A stretch of DNA of 64,000 nt, taken from Natrarchaeobius chitinivorans (GTDB lineage Archaea; Halobacteriota; Halobacteria; Halobacteriales; Natrialbaceae). Of the stretch, positions 8,949-18,642 are shown piece by piece (position 1 is the stretch's first letter; each line of letters begins with the position of its first letter). The stretch is taken from positions 186,001 through 250,000 of the forward strand of contig NZ_REGA01000005.1 of NCBI RefSeq assembly GCF_003841505.1, written 5' to 3'. The position numbers and the translations under genes were made by a program. The notes under the pieces were generated by a model. It did no database searches and was not told where the DNA came from. It saw only the letters and a list, made by a program, of their open reading frames with translations.

Positions 8949-9435
8949 CCAACCACGTCCCAGTTTTGAACCCCTTTGACAGAGCAGGCTCGAGACAGGG
9001 CCGGCCGTCTCCTCCGCGTTTGACCCGGAAACGGTCCACCGTCCACTGTTCCAGTTCATCTCCGCCGTGAGGTCGCTGTTGTCTGGACGTATCGCCGATA
9101 CTCGATAGTAGCTACTGAACGTCACTGCACACCCGATCGCAGGACGACATTGCGATCAGCGTGTCAATCGTTGTAGCTGTTACTACGTCAGCGACCGAAG
9201 ATTCCACTATAGTAATCGTTGAAACGGTTCTCCCCGCTCGTACGCAAGCGGCCAGAATCGCCAGCGCTGGCCGCTAATTCGCGAGCGGGAGTGTAATGAC
9301 GAAAACGACTACTATCGGGTCGCGGTGCTTCCGATCGGAGACACCGAACTGGGGGTCGACGGCTCCACTCGAGCGGGCTCAGGGCCGCCTTGGGGGACTA
9401 CAGCTACTTTTACCCGAACGTGGTAGGGCCCCCCG
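8949..9435. other. Intergenic region containing a family-B hairpin repeat
   Basis: Nearly 490 bp before the Usp-ferredoxin gene. It contains the repeat at 9104-9186. A TATA-like ACTTTTACCC lies about 25 bp before the start at 9436. The remainder (8949-9100, 9190-9400) shows nothing recognisable. Confidence 0.55.
9104..9186. repeat. Family-B hairpin repeat, copy 1
   Basis: Begins GATAGTAGCTACTGAACG and contains a strong hairpin whose arms are CACACCCGATCGCA and TGCGATCAGCGTGT around a short loop. It ends with CGTTGTAGCTGTTACTAC, a partly inverted version of the left end. Related copies are at 18582-18642 and 43303-43372. Confidence 0.7.
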
Positions 9436-10683
9436 ATGTACGACACGATTCTCGTACCGACCGACGGAAGTTCGGTATCGGAAGACGCTGGAGCGTACGC
9501 AACCCGACTCGCTGACCGATTCGGCGCGTCGCTACACGTCATCTCGGTTCTCGAGCGCGGAGTCCTCGGCGACGACGAAGACGAGAGCCACCGGGCGGTC
9601 GAGGTACTGGCCGACCGAGCGAGAGACCGTGATCTCGAGGTGACGACCGAACGCCGCGATGGTGACGATGACGTGCACGAAGAAATCCTCGCGTCGGCTG
9701 ACGAACGCGACGCTGACCTGATCGTGATGGGGACGACCGGTCGCAGTGGCCTCGGCCGATTCCTCCTCGGCAGCGTCGCCGAACAGACGCTCCGACAGTC
9801 GTCGATCCCGGTCGCGACCGTCCACGAGGAGTCGAGGCTCGAGAGTAAGTTCGAGCGCATCTTGGTCCCCACCGACGGGAGTCGAAGTGCGGAGGCGGCA
9901 CTCGACCACGCCATCGATCTCGCAGCCGAGACCGGAGCGCGCCTCCACGTCGTCCACGTCAGCGACGAGAAGACCGTCGGTGAGACGATGACGTTCGACG
10001 TGGCGGATACGACTGCAGACGGTGACGACACCGACGACGTCGGACTCGAACCTGTCGACGACGCGCTCGAGCGCGTCCGCGAGTCGCGTTTGGACGCCGT
10101 CGAAGTCTCGGTCCCGAGCGGTCGCGTCGATCAGCGAATTCTCGCGACTGCGGCGATGCACGACGCCGACTGTATCGTGATGGGAACCCACGGCGAGACC
10201 GGACTACGCCGATACCTCCTCGGGAGCACGACCGAGCGCGTCGTCCGCTTCGCCGGCGTTCCGGTAATCGGCATCAGCGCTCCCCGAACCGAAGGCGTGA
10301 CCGTCGAATACCTCGACTACCGGGTCGTCGACGAACGAGGGTGGTCGTTCGAGGACGACGACCTCCTCGAGCGGGCTGCGGAAGCCGAGCTCGACGAGGA
10401 GGCACACGGTACGTTCGATGTGGCCGGCGACGAGTACGTCCTCGACGCAGCCGAGGCGGCCGGCCACCGCTGGCCGTTTCACTGCCGGGCCGGTGGCTGC
10501 GTGAACTGTACTGCCGTCCTGCTCGAGGGCGAACTCGAGATGGACGTCCAGCGAAGCCTTTCCGAGGAGGAGGTAGAACAGAAGGGGTTCCGGTTGACCT
10601 GCGTAGCCACGCCGGCGAGCGACTCGATCAAACTGGTCTACGGCGCGAAACACCTCGACGAGCTTCGGGATCGTGTCGTCTAG
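9436..10683 (+). CDS. Tandem universal stress protein fused to a 2Fe-2S ferredoxin
   Basis: A 415-residue three-domain fusion. Two UspA domains span about residues 1-131 and 139-283; each has the family start ILVPTDGS and an ATP-type G-2x-G-9x-G(S/T) motif (TGRSGLGRFLLGS and HGETGLRRYLLGS). Residues 288-415 are a complete halobacterial ferredoxin, including the acidic insertion and the cluster motif Cys350, Cys355, Cys358 and distal Cys389 (CRAGGCVNC, then LTCV). All four ligands are intact, so an iron-sulfur cluster is likely. It is followed 74 bp later by a ferric-reductase-like membrane protein, which suggests electron transfer under nucleotide control. That coupling is inference. Length equals two Usp plus one ferredoxin. 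Confidence 0.93.
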   Translation: MYDTILVPTDGSSVSEDAGAYATRLADRFGASLHVISVLERGVLGDDEDESHRAVEVLADRARDRDLEVTTERRDGDDDVHEEILASADERDADLIVMGTTGRSGLGRFLLGSVAEQTLRQSSIPVATVHEESRLESKFERILVPTDGSRSAEAALDHAIDLAAETGARLHVVHVSDEKTVGETMTFDVADTTADGDDTDDVGLEPVDDALERVRESRLDAVEVSVPSGRVDQRILATAAMHDADCIVMGTHGETGLRRYLLGSTTERVVRFAGVPVIGISAPRTEGVTVEYLDYRVVDERGWSFEDDDLLERAAEAELDEEAHGTFDVAGDEYVLDAAEAAGHRWPFHCRAGGCVNCTAVLLEGELEMDVQRSLSEEEVEQKGFRLTCVATPASDSIKLVYGAKHLDELRDRVV

Positions 10684-10757
10684 GGTCTCGTACTGGGGAT
10701 ACCTTTATCTGACAGATCGGTGTTCGTGTGGTCACAATTGCGTGATGCGACGATACC

Positions 10758-11408
10758 ATGACGGCAGACACGAACAACGAACCTACCCATCACCTGGGCG
10801 TGGCGATCGGGAGCATCGTCGTGGCGGTCCTGTTGTGGGGTGTCGGATACGGCGGACAGCGAGTCGTCGCTGCCGTTCCCTTCTTCATCCTGTTCTTCGT
10901 GATGGTTATCGGCCCGCTTGTGCGCGTTCGGCCGGAGATCAGGCGTCGATTTTCCGGGAACTTCCCCGTGAACTGGCGGTCGGAGCTGGGGATCTGGTTC
11001 GCTATCTGGTCCGTTGTCCACGTCCTGTTCGTCTTCTGGGCCCGCGACTGGGACGTCGTCGGTTACCTCGTCGACATGAGTCCGTGGGCGTTCGGTGCCA
11101 TGGTTGCCGTCCTCATCGCGATCGTCCTGGCGTTTACGTCTAACAACAAGGCCTACGACTATCTCGGCCCGAAAGCCTGGAAGTGGCACCAGAGCCACGG
11201 CACGTACGTCATCTTCTGGCTCGTGGCCGTTCACGGCTACGACCGGGCGTATCTCCGTCCGTACGAGGAGATAGGGTTTCCCTCGGACGATCCGCTCCAC
11301 CTGCTTTACCTCGCGATGATCGTCATCGTCGTCGCGCTCCACGTGATCGCGTTCGTGGCAGTCGTCTCCGAGTACCGGCAGACCGGTGAGTATCCACCGG
11401 ATCTGTAA
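10758..11408 (+). CDS. Ferric-reductase-like six-span membrane protein
   Basis: A 216-residue polytopic protein of the ferric reductase-like transmembrane group (the domain shared by YedZ/MsrQ and NADPH oxidases). About six spans are visible. Candidate haem ligands are histidines in SVVHVLF, WHQSHGTYVIFW and VAVHGYD. No flavin or NAD domain is attached, so electrons must come from another protein. The Usp-ferredoxin fusion just upstream is the obvious candidate donor, by context only. Confidence 0.75.
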   Translation: MTADTNNEPTHHLGVAIGSIVVAVLLWGVGYGGQRVVAAVPFFILFFVMVIGPLVRVRPEIRRRFSGNFPVNWRSELGIWFAIWSVVHVLFVFWARDWDVVGYLVDMSPWAFGAMVAVLIAIVLAFTSNNKAYDYLGPKAWKWHQSHGTYVIFWLVAVHGYDRAYLRPYEEIGFPSDDPLHLLYLAMIVIVVALHVIAFVAVVSEYRQTGEYPPDL

Positions 11409-11904
11409 TCCGCTCCGAACAACCGCCTCGAGTCGATCTCTACCCCCGCTTGAGGACCCCGATCGTGGGGAGTCGCGACGATCTTCGCGACCCCGAACGC
11501 CAGAACGCCCTCGAGGGCGAACGCGCGGACGAGGGGGTCCTGGATAACCGGGTAGCCGACGCTGTAGACCTGCGGAACCGACAGCGTGAGGACGTCGAGT
11601 CCCCCGCCATTCCCGACCGCGAGCAACACCGATGTCTGGGGATCGGGCAGATCGAGGCGGCTACCGACGGTGGCCCCGCGTTCCACCGATCTGGACGATC
11701 GGGCCCTTGCGGCCGGTCGTCGATCACCTCGCGTGATATCTTTCAGCAACTACTGGCAGAACTCGAGTTCGAGTGGTACGAACTGCGGACCGACGACGTC
11801 TACGGGAGAGCGGCCGCCGACTGATACAGTCTCCCGCACTGATTTGCCGCCGCAATCGTGAGCCCTCTTGCAGTTGTGCCGGTATTGACCAACAGCGATC
11901 CGTA
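11409..11904. other. Decayed region between convergent genes
   Basis: About 500 bp holding a ClC channel fragment on the minus strand (11440-11640) and an 82-bp repeat (11824-11905). A plus-strand frame ends at 11824 in an acidic stretch (AELEFEWYELRTDDVYG) that reads like real protein but is too short to identify. It may be the tail of another lost gene. Confidence 0.5.
11440..11640 (-). pseudogene. Fragment of a ClC-type chloride channel gene
   Basis: A minus-strand frame reads PQVYSVGYPVIQD and then LAFGVAKIVAT, which matches the conserved stretch of ClC channels before the GSGxSGG selectivity motif. After VAT the frame breaks: a neighbouring frame continues with LPTIG, in the position of the family's SLTIGSG. 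Neither start nor the rest of the protein is present. It is best read as a decaying remnant of a once-complete channel gene, truncated on both sides and frameshifted. Confidence 0.55.
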
Positions 11905-11905
11905 T
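11824..11905. repeat. 82-bp palindromic repeat (family A), decayed copy
   Basis: The right end AACAGCGATCCGTAT is well kept; the left end ATACAGTCT is degraded. Its length is exactly the 82 bp of the better copies. The right end touches the stop codon (TGATACGG on the minus strand) of the P-type ATPase gene, and the left end touches a plus-strand stop. Confidence 0.65.
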
Positions 11906-14730
11906 CAGTACCGCTCGAAGTACCGATCCTGAACCTTCACGAAGATCGCCATGAGAAGCGCGAAGGCGACCGCGGCGAGTCCGATCTGCAGCCAGTGGAC
12001 GAACTGGAGCGGTTCGACGTCGAACAGGAGTTGACCGGTCGACGTGTAGAGAACGAGTAGCTGGAGCGTGACTGCGACGGCGACCGCCAGCACGAGCCAC
12101 CGGTTCGAGAACAATCCGAGCCCGTACCGGTACCGGATCGCCTGAATGCGGACGATTTCGAAGACGACGAACCCGGTGAACACCATCGTTTGAGCGAGGT
12201 CGCGTCCCACCTCGTAGCCAGGGCTCCAGCCGAGCAGCGCACCGGTCACGTCGTAGCCCGGGATCAGTTCGCCGAAGTAGTTGAGAGTGAAAAGCGGGAG
12301 CAGACAGATCGTCATGAAGATCGCGATGCCGACGATCGACGTGACGATCCGCTCGGTGATGACGCCTTCCTCCGGTGGCCGGGGATCGCGATCCATGACG
12401 TCTTCGGCCGCGGGGTCGACGCCCATCGTGAGCGCGGGGATGCCGTCGGTGACGACGTTGATCCAGAGGACCTGAATCGGCGTGATAACGAGTCCGAGGC
12501 CGGCGAGCGTCCCGGTGAAGATCATCGTCACTTCGCCCCCGTTACCAGACAGCAGATAGTTGACGAACTTGCGGACGTTGTCGAAGATCCGACGTCCCCC
12601 TTCGACCGCATCTCGGATCGTCGCGAAGTTGTCGTCGAGCAGGACGATGTCGGAGGCCTGCTCGGTGACGTCCGTCCCGCGGATCCCCATCGCGACGCCG
12701 ACGTCGGCGTTTTTCACGGCCGGCGCGTCGTTGACCCCGTCGCCGGTCATCGCCACCGTGTGCCCCTTGCCCTGAAGCGTCTGAAGGATTCGCGTCTTGT
12801 GATCCGGCGAGGTGCGCGCGAAGATGTCGACGTCGTCGACGACGTCCCGTAGCTCGTCGTCGCTCATTCCCTCGAGTTCGGGCCCCGTGATCACCGTCGT
12901 CGACCGGAGCCCGACGTCCTCGCCGACGGCTCGTGCGGTGACGGCGTTATCACCGGTGATCATCACGACGTTGATTCCGGCGTCGAGACAGCCCGCGAGC
13001 GCGTTCGGAACCTCGGGACGAGGCGGGTCGAGCATTCCCTGTAATCCGAGAAAGACCATCTCCCGTTCTACGTCTTCGTCGGGTTCTCGCGTCTGTGCGT
13101 CGGGGACGTCTGGCCGGTAGGCAAACCCCATCACGCGGAGGGCGTCCTCACCGAACTCCTCGGTTCGTCCCTCGATCGCTCGCCGTCGGTCGTCCGTCAG
13201 TTCGACGATTTCACCGTCGACGAGTTCTCGGTCGCACCGCTCGAGGACGGTCTCGGGTGCGCCTTTCATGTAGGCGGTCGGCTCTCCGCCAGGCGTCTCG
13301 TGGACGGTCGTCATCCGCTTGCGCGCCGAGGTGAACTCGACCTCCCCGAGACGGGGGTACTCGTCGGCGAGTTCGCGGTGATCGAACCCGGCTTTCTGTG
13401 CAGCGACGAACAGCGCGATCTCGGTGGGATCTCCGAGGTAGGTTCGCTCCCGCTCTTCGGATCCTTCTTCCGTCGGTTCGGTGTCGCCGTCACGCTCGCG
13501 GGTACCGAGGTCGACGTTGTTACAGAGCATCCCGCAGCGCAAAACCTCGGCGACCCGGTCGACGTCGACGGGTTCGCCGTTACGGCGAAACTCGCCGTCG
13601 ACGTCGAACCCGGTGCCGGTCACGTCGTACGTTTCGCGGTTGGCGACGATCCGCTGAACCGTCATTTCCTCTTCGGTGAGCGTCCCCGTTTTGTCCGTAC
13701 AGACGACGTCGACCGATCCCAGGGCTTCGACGATCGGCAGTCTCCGTACGAGTGCGTTCTTCTCGGCCATCCGACGTGCCCCGAGCGCGAGCGAGAGCGT
13801 GACGACCGCCGGGAGCCCCTCCGGAACCGCCGAGACGGCGATGCCGACCGCCGTCAGAAAGACCTGCAACGCCGGCGTATCGCCGATCACCAGTTCGGTG
13901 ATCGCGATGATCGAGACGACGCCGATCACGCCCAGCGCGATGAGTTTCCCGAGGCGATCCATCTCCGCCTGAAACGGGGTATCGCGCTCTTCGGCTCCTT
14001 CGAGCGCCGTCGCGATCTGGCCGATCTCCGTTTCGGGACCCGTCTCGACGACGACCGCCGTTCCGGAGCCGCGTTCGACGACGGTGTCCTTGTAGAGGCT
14101 GTTCTCGCGTTCGGCCAGCGACGTCTCCTCGTCTACCTCTCCGACTTCCTTCGAAACGCCGACGCTCTCGCCGGTCAGCGCCGCCTCGTCGACGCGCAGA
14201 TTCGATTCTTCGATCAAGCGAGCGTCGGCGGGGACGATATCGCCCGACTCGACGAAGATTACGTCCCCCGGAACGACCTTTCTGGCGTCGATCTCGGTCT
14301 TTTCGCCACCGCGGCGAACGAGCGCGTACGTCGTCGACATCTCCTTGAGCGCCTGGATGCTCTGTTCGGCGCGGTAGTCCTGCAGAAAGCCGAAGACGGT
14401 GATGAAAATCACCACGCCGGCGATGACCGCCGCGTCGATCGTGTGACCGACCGCTGCCATCACGGCAGCCGCGACGATGAGCACCCAGATCAGCGCGGTT
14501 TTGTACTGCTCGAGGAGGATCTGTAGCGGCGTAATCCCTTCTCCCGCTTCGATCTCGTTCGCCCCTTCCCGCTCGAGGCGGGTGCGCGCTTCGGACGGGT
14601 CCAGCCCCTCCTCAGATGTCTCGAGTGTCGCGTAGACGGCCTCGAGTGGCTGTGAGTGCCATTCGCTTTCCGTCGCGGATTCGGGTCGGTCGCTTCGCGC
14701 CGGCTCCTGGTCTCGTTCTGACTGTGACAC
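11905..14730 (-). CDS. Type II cation-transporting P-type ATPase (Ca2+-ATPase-like)
   Basis: A 941-residue ion pump of the P2 class. The N-terminal cation-ATPase domain ([15 protein letters not shown], about residue 28) is followed by paired spans, the actuator loop with TGES, the intramembrane PEGLPAVVT motif, the phosphorylation site DKTGTLT (Asp near residue 346), GDPTE in the nucleotide domain and the hinge [11 protein letters not shown]-terminal six-helix block completes the pump. The PEGL signature fits Ca2+ or a related divalent cation, but Na+/K+-type pumping is not excluded. The start is taken at GTG 14730; the long upstream in-frame extension is glycine/arginine-rich and not pump-like. 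The stop codon abuts an 82-bp repeat. Confidence 0.9.
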   Translation of the reverse strand: MSQSERDQEPARSDRPESATESEWHSQPLEAVYATLETSEEGLDPSEARTRLEREGANEIEAGEGITPLQILLEQYKTALIWVLIVAAAVMAAVGHTIDAAVIAGVVIFITVFGFLQDYRAEQSIQALKEMSTTYALVRRGGEKTEIDARKVVPGDVIFVESGDIVPADARLIEESNLRVDEAALTGESVGVSKEVGEVDEETSLAERENSLYKDTVVERGSGTAVVVETGPETEIGQIATALEGAEERDTPFQAEMDRLGKLIALGVIGVVSIIAITELVIGDTPALQVFLTAVGIAVSAVPEGLPAVVTLSLALGARRMAEKNALVRRLPIVEALGSVDVVCTDKTGTLTEEEMTVQRIVANRETYDVTGTGFDVDGEFRRNGEPVDVDRVAEVLRCGMLCNNVDLGTRERDGDTEPTEEGSEERERTYLGDPTEIALFVAAQKAGFDHRELADEYPRLGEVEFTSARKRMTTVHETPGGEPTAYMKGAPETVLERCDRELVDGEIVELTDDRRRAIEGRTEEFGEDALRVMGFAYRPDVPDAQTREPDEDVEREMVFLGLQGMLDPPRPEVPNALAGCLDAGINVVMITGDNAVTARAVGEDVGLRSTTVITGPELEGMSDDELRDVVDDVDIFARTSPDHKTRILQTLQGKGHTVAMTGDGVNDAPAVKNADVGVAMGIRGTDVTEQASDIVLLDDNFATIRDAVEGGRRIFDNVRKFVNYLLSGNGGEVTMIFTGTLAGLGLVITPIQVLWINVVTDGIPALTMGVDPAAEDVMDRDPRPPEEGVITERIVTSIVGIAIFMTICLLPLFTLNYFGELIPGYDVTGALLGWSPGYEVGRDLAQTMVFTGFVVFEIVRIQAIRYRYGLGLFSNRWLVLAVAVAVTLQLLVLYTSTGQLLFDVEPLQFVHWLQIGLAAVAFALLMAIFVKVQDRYFERY

Positions 14731-15257
14731 GGATGTGATCTCGATCTCGATCGGTTGGCCGTCGCTCAGCTTCGTCGGACGGAACCGTCCCGAACTGACC
14801 GCCCTTTCAGTTTGCCGTCTTGCGGACGCTCGTCCGTCCTCCGCTCTGCCGACGCTCTCAGCCGGAAACCGAGACGTCCACCGACCTCCGTGCTGGCGAT
14901 GCCAGCGCTCTGCGCGGTCATGTGGCGACTCGTACGACGATCCGTTCCTTAATACCCCCAGCAACGGGTTCCGTCCCTGACCGATCGGTTCCGGAGGCGA
15001 CACCCACCCACCCCCTCCGGAACCGAGAGAATTCCGCGAACCCCATCGACTGTGGCGTGTCCGTCGTTCGCCGCGTTCACTCCCCGACGTCGTGTGTGGT
15101 TCGAACCGCACTGTTCGAAATCGGCAGCATGACGATCGTATCGCCCGTTATTCGGACCGTACGGAGCAGGTCGAGCGGTCGTCGGACTGCCGGTCAGAGT
15201 GGTGGCGGATACAAACTGCTAACCGACTGCAGGTGGAAGTTCGGCGTACGGTTTCGA
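14731..15257. other. Divergent intergenic region
   Basis: About 530 bp between the P-type ATPase and a Usp gene, so it should carry both promoters. An AT-rich TTCCTTAATACC near 14945 is the clearest TATA-like element. No repeat family member was found. Confidence 0.45.
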
Positions 15258-15743
15258 ATGGCTTCACCTCCCCCCACTGACGATTCAATCCGTTCGATCC
15301 TCGTTCCGACCGATGGGAGTCCCGCTGCCGAGGAAGCGCTTGTCCGGGCTCTGGCGATCGCCGAAGGCGTTCCCGAGGGTGTCGACGCACCGACCGTCCA
15401 CGTTCTCGCCGTCGCCGATACGACCGACGCTCCGTTTCGGTTCGACAGCACGCTCGTTTCCGAACTCGAGGAGCTCAAGCGACGACTCGTCGAGGATATC
15501 GCGTCGGCCTACGAGGACCACGACGTCGACGTGAGCGGAGCCATCCGACGGGGTCGACCGTCTCGAGAGATCGATAGGTACGCCGAGGATCACGATATCG
15601 ATCTCATCGTCCTCGGGCGGACGGGGCAGACGGGTGTGGGACGACTGCTGGGGAGTACGGCCGACCGGGTCGTCCGGACGGCTTCGGTTCCGGTCGTCGT
15701 CGTTCCCGGGCCAAACGACGACGTCGACGTCGACGAGGCCTAA
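15258..15743 (+). CDS. Universal stress protein (UspA family)
   Basis: A 161-residue single-domain Usp. It starts SILVPTDGSPAAEEALVRAL and carries the nucleotide-binding motif GRTGQTGVGRLLGSTA near residue 125, so ATP binding is expected. The start at 15258 gives the usual short lead-in; upstream in-frame sequence is not acidic. It ends with a short aspartate-rich tail. Such proteins are cytoplasmic and thought to help survival under stress; the specific role is not known. Confidence 0.9.
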   Translation: MASPPPTDDSIRSILVPTDGSPAAEEALVRALAIAEGVPEGVDAPTVHVLAVADTTDAPFRFDSTLVSELEELKRRLVEDIASAYEDHDVDVSGAIRRGRPSREIDRYAEDHDIDLIVLGRTGQTGVGRLLGSTADRVVRTASVPVVVVPGPNDDVDVDEA

Positions 15744-15911
15744 TCACACCCTCCCGATTCAGACGGTCCGTTCTGAGTCGTTACCGGTCGACAGCAGGAC
15801 TGGCGGGCGACCGATTGACAATCAGACATCGCGGCCGTCTCGACGCGTCGGCTAGATGCGCCGTCCGTTCGGAGGTGGCTTTAGGAGTACCCGCCACGAA
15901 CACAGAACCTG

Positions 15912-16337
15912 ATGCCACGATCGATTCTCGTCCCGCACGACGGTTCGTCCTCCGCACAGACCGCGCTCCGGTACGCCATCGAAACCTTTCCTGACGCCCG
16001 AATCGTCCTCTTTCACGCGATCGATCCGTTCGAGGTGACTCCCGGGGAAGAGCAGTTACCGCCGTTGACCGACGAGTGGCTCGAAGACCAGCGATCGAGC
16101 ACGACGGCGCTCTTCGAGGACGCGCGAGCATCCCTCGAGGTCGACGAGGTGACGATCGAGACCGAGACGGGTGTCGGCTCGCCGGCCCAGACGATCGTTG
16201 CCGCCGTCGAGGAGACTGACGCCGACCAGATCGTGATGGGGAGTCGAGGCAAAAGCGGTGCTCCCGGGCTTCGAATGGGGAGCACGGCCGAACTCGTGGT
16301 CAAGCGCGCGGACGTACCGGTGACAGTCGTTCGCTGA
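15912..16337 (+). CDS. Universal stress protein (UspA family)
   Basis: A 141-residue Usp with start SILVPHDGSSSAQTALRYAI and the motif GSRGKSGAPGLRMGSTAELV near residue 110. The glycine pattern of the ATP-binding group is kept. It follows another Usp gene in the same direction after 168 bp, and faces a third on the opposite strand. No other domain is present. Confidence 0.9.
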   Translation: MPRSILVPHDGSSSAQTALRYAIETFPDARIVLFHAIDPFEVTPGEEQLPPLTDEWLEDQRSSTTALFEDARASLEVDEVTIETETGVGSPAQTIVAAVEETDADQIVMGSRGKSGAPGLRMGSTAELVVKRADVPVTVVR

Positions 16338-16443
16338 CGATCGCTCCCCCGGAGACAGTCGTCGTCGCCGTTCCGGCTTCGATCGCTGCGGCTTTCCCCT
16401 TCGACCGAACTGCTGCGCTGGTGATCCCCCCATCCACTGCCGG

Positions 16444-16905
16444 TCACTGGTCACCTTCGTGGCGGACGACGGTGACGGGGACGGGCGACCGGCGGACGAC
16501 CATCTCGGCGACGCTTCCGAGAAGTACTCTCGTTATTCCCGTCCGACCGTGACTCCCCATGACGACGTGATCGACGTCTCGTTCCTCGGCGTAGTCGACG
16601 ATTTCGCGCGCCGGTTCGCCGACGACGCCGTCCGTCGTGATCTCCACGTCGTATTCGGCCGCCGCCTCGCGGGCCTCGTCGAAGATCCGTTCTTCTTCCT
16701 CGCCCGCCCGCTCGTACCACTCCTCCGAGCCGTATGCCGGTTCGGTCCTCACGTCGACCTCGGTTGTCGAACTGTAGCCCGGATCGGACGGATCGAGGAC
16801 GTGGAGTGCGACGATCGACGCGTCGTCGTACTCTTCGAGGGCGAACTCGAGCGCCTGGATCGACAGCGGCGACCCGTCGACTGGAACGAGTACGTTGTGA
16901 GTCAT
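16444..16905 (-). CDS. Universal stress protein (UspA family)
   Basis: A 153-residue Usp starting NVLVPVDGSPLSIQALEFAL, with GSHGRTGITRVLLGSVAEMV near residue 120, a complete ATP-binding pattern. Convergent with the preceding Usp gene across 106 bp. This is the third single-domain Usp within 1.7 kb. Confidence 0.9.
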   Translation of the reverse strand: MTHNVLVPVDGSPLSIQALEFALEEYDDASIVALHVLDPSDPGYSSTTEVDVRTEPAYGSEEWYERAGEEEERIFDEAREAAAEYDVEITTDGVVGEPAREIVDYAEERDVDHVVMGSHGRTGITRVLLGSVAEMVVRRSPVPVTVVRHEGDQ

Positions 16906-17074
16906 CGTCGACTCCTACCCCATGCAGTCGTAAAATCCTATCCGGTGGGTGGACCGGACCCGGACCGCCTCCGAGGGCGGTGGAAGGCGGGACGGACGTC
17001 GCGGACACGCCCGCCTCGAGGCGTTCGTTCGCCACAATCCGGATGGCTGTCGTGACTGCGACGGGGTGGTGTAC

Positions 17075-17566
17075 TCACTCCGATGGCGCTCGAGCGGACC
17101 GCTGGGCGTACGTCGGCGGTTCGATCGCGTGTCGGAGTCCCGTCCACTCGTCGACCGTCAACTCGTAGATCCGAACGTGTTCCGTTTCGCTCGCCGTCTC
17201 GAGTAACTCCGGTCGCCACGTCGGCATCTCGTCGTCCGTCACCGCCGATTGCTCGTCTTCGGACAGACGGCGAGGGGCCCCTGTCAGGAGAACGCTTCGC
17301 CAATGAAACATCGTCTCCGCACTGTACACGAGGAAGCTGACGGTCTCCGCCCGTTCGGTGAGATCGACCTTTCGACTCTCGGGGCCGACGACGAACACGA
17401 AGTACAGTCGCGAGTCCCCGTCGAACCCGTACGACATCGGGAGCAGATAGGGGGTCCCATCGGTCGGTAGCCCGAGGACGCCGAGGCTTTTGGTCGCGAG
17501 AAATCGTTCGATATCGTCGTCGTCCATCCGTTCCAGGCCGTAATCGGTGAGTTCGTCGACTGTCAT
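17075..17566 (-). CDS. Pyridoxamine 5'-phosphate oxidase-fold FMN-binding protein
   Basis: A 163-residue split-barrel protein of the PPOX group. The N-terminal motif LATKSLGVLGLPTDGTPYLLPMSYGFDG (about residues 24-51, read in parts) and the central YFVFVVGPESRKVDL and WRSVLLTG strands are typical of haloarchaeal members annotated as pyridoxamine oxidase-like. True PdxH residues for PLP are not evident, so a flavin- or F420-binding reductase is as likely. A paralogue lies at 28100-28543. An 82-bp repeat lies upstream of its promoter. Confidence 0.8.
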   Translation of the reverse strand: MTVDELTDYGLERMDDDDIERFLATKSLGVLGLPTDGTPYLLPMSYGFDGDSRLYFVFVVGPESRKVDLTERAETVSFLVYSAETMFHWRSVLLTGAPRRLSEDEQSAVTDDEMPTWRPELLETASETEHVRIYELTVDEWTGLRHAIEPPTYAQRSARAPSE

Positions 17567-17638
17567 CCCTACCGTATCACACGCGACCGAGGGTCATAAT
17601 TCGCACACCGCTCTCTCGACTCGGCACGTGTTTCTATC

Positions 17639-17720
17639 ATACGGTTTACTGTAAATCATTACCGGCGAACCCGAAACCCGGGCGACGGGTGCGCCGGTAC
17701 ACAGGTACAGTAATCCGTAT
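17639..17720. repeat. 82-bp palindromic repeat (family A)
   Basis: Ends are ATACGGTTTACTGTA and TACAGTAATCCGTAT, inverted with one mismatch. Inner arms are ACCGGCGAACCCG and CGGGTGCGCCGGT, again one mismatch. It sits between the 5' side of the PPOX gene and the 3' end of the epimerase gene, both on the minus strand, where it could act as a terminator. Confidence 0.85.
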
Positions 17721-17751
17721 CACGGGCTGTCGACCGCAAAGCCGTCGGCCG

Positions 17752-18507
17752 TTAGCTCGGCTCTCCCTCGAGACAGGCACGTGCCCGATCCGCGGTGTCA
17801 CGGAGGAGCGTGAGGTCGTCGGTGAACACCTCGATCGCGACGGTTCCGTCGAACCCCGCGAGGTGTTTCCTGACGACGTCGTAGTCGATCTCGCCGGCTC
17901 CGATCGGGATGTGCGTATCGCCCCGGCTTCGCGCGTCGTGGACGTGGACGTGTGAGACGAGGTCGCCGTAGCGCGAGCAAAACCGATCGACGCCGTCGTC
18001 GCCGTCTTCCATATACGCGTGCCCGACGTCGAAACAGACGGCGGTCCCGGTCTCGCGGGCGAGATCTCCGAGGACCGAAAGCGGGAGCCCCTGTTTCTGG
18101 TGACCGACGTTCTCGACGACGAGTTCGACGCCGAACTCCTCGCCAGCCGTCGCGATCGCCTCGAGTTGCTCAGCGAACAGCGGTCGAAGATCCGTATCGT
18201 GTGGATTCCGGGCCGTCCCGTGGAGGACGGCTTTCCTCGCGCCGACCGAACCGGCCCACTCGAGCAGGCGGGTCTGGTAGTCGAGAATCGCCTCGTTGAT
18301 TTCCGGCACCGGCGTCACGACGACCTGCTTGAACGGGAGATGGACGCAGAGGTCGGCACCGGCGTCGTCGAGTATCGTCTCGAGTCTGTCGGCGTCGATT
18401 TCGGCGGTGTCGACGCCTTCGCCCAGCGACAGTTCGGCCAGATCGAACCCGTCGATCGTCTGCGCCATGCGATCGAGCGAGTCGCCGACGGTGAGACCAC
18501 AGTCCAT
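17752..18507 (-). CDS. Sugar phosphate isomerase/epimerase, TIM-barrel (AP endonuclease 2-like)
   Basis: A 251-residue xylose isomerase-like TIM barrel. The metal-binding residues of the family are visible along the strands: VLHGTARNP, VVENVGHQ, CFDVGHAYM, SHVHVHDAR and AIEVF. It therefore probably uses a divalent metal to isomerise a sugar or sugar phosphate. The exact substrate is not predictable. The ATG at 18507 is chosen because the upstream frame runs into a repeat (18582 onward). It is monocistronic. Confidence 0.82.
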   Translation of the reverse strand: MDCGLTVGDSLDRMAQTIDGFDLAELSLGEGVDTAEIDADRLETILDDAGADLCVHLPFKQVVVTPVPEINEAILDYQTRLLEWAGSVGARKAVLHGTARNPHDTDLRPLFAEQLEAIATAGEEFGVELVVENVGHQKQGLPLSVLGDLARETGTAVCFDVGHAYMEDGDDGVDRFCSRYGDLVSHVHVHDARSRGDTHIPIGAGEIDYDVVRKHLAGFDGTVAIEVFTDDLTLLRDTADRARACLEGEPS

Positions 18508-18581
18508 ACGCAGTTTACGAGACGCGCCGCTCTTAAAGACGGCGTCGATCGGCGTCCAGGTGGCGTCAATCGACACCGCAC

Positions 18582-18642
18582 GATAGTAACCACTGCACGT
18601 CATCCCACACCTGATCGCCAGACGGATCGGCGGTCGGTGTAT
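18582..18642. repeat. Family-B hairpin repeat, copy 2
   Basis: Begins GATAGTAACCACTGCACG. The hairpin arms are ACACCTGATCGCC and GGCGGTCGGTGT. It lies about 75 bp upstream of the epimerase start and runs directly into an 82-bp family-A element, so the two repeats share a boundary. Confidence 0.7.

Noticed and set aside
11450-11824. Plus-strand frame opposite the ClC fragment
   Set aside because: Only the last 25 residues look protein-like; the rest mirrors the ClC remnant on the other strand.
14731-15111. N-terminal extension of the P-type ATPase
   Set aside because: Glycine-, arginine- and serine-rich, unlike the acidic protein; the GTG at 14730 fits the domain start better.
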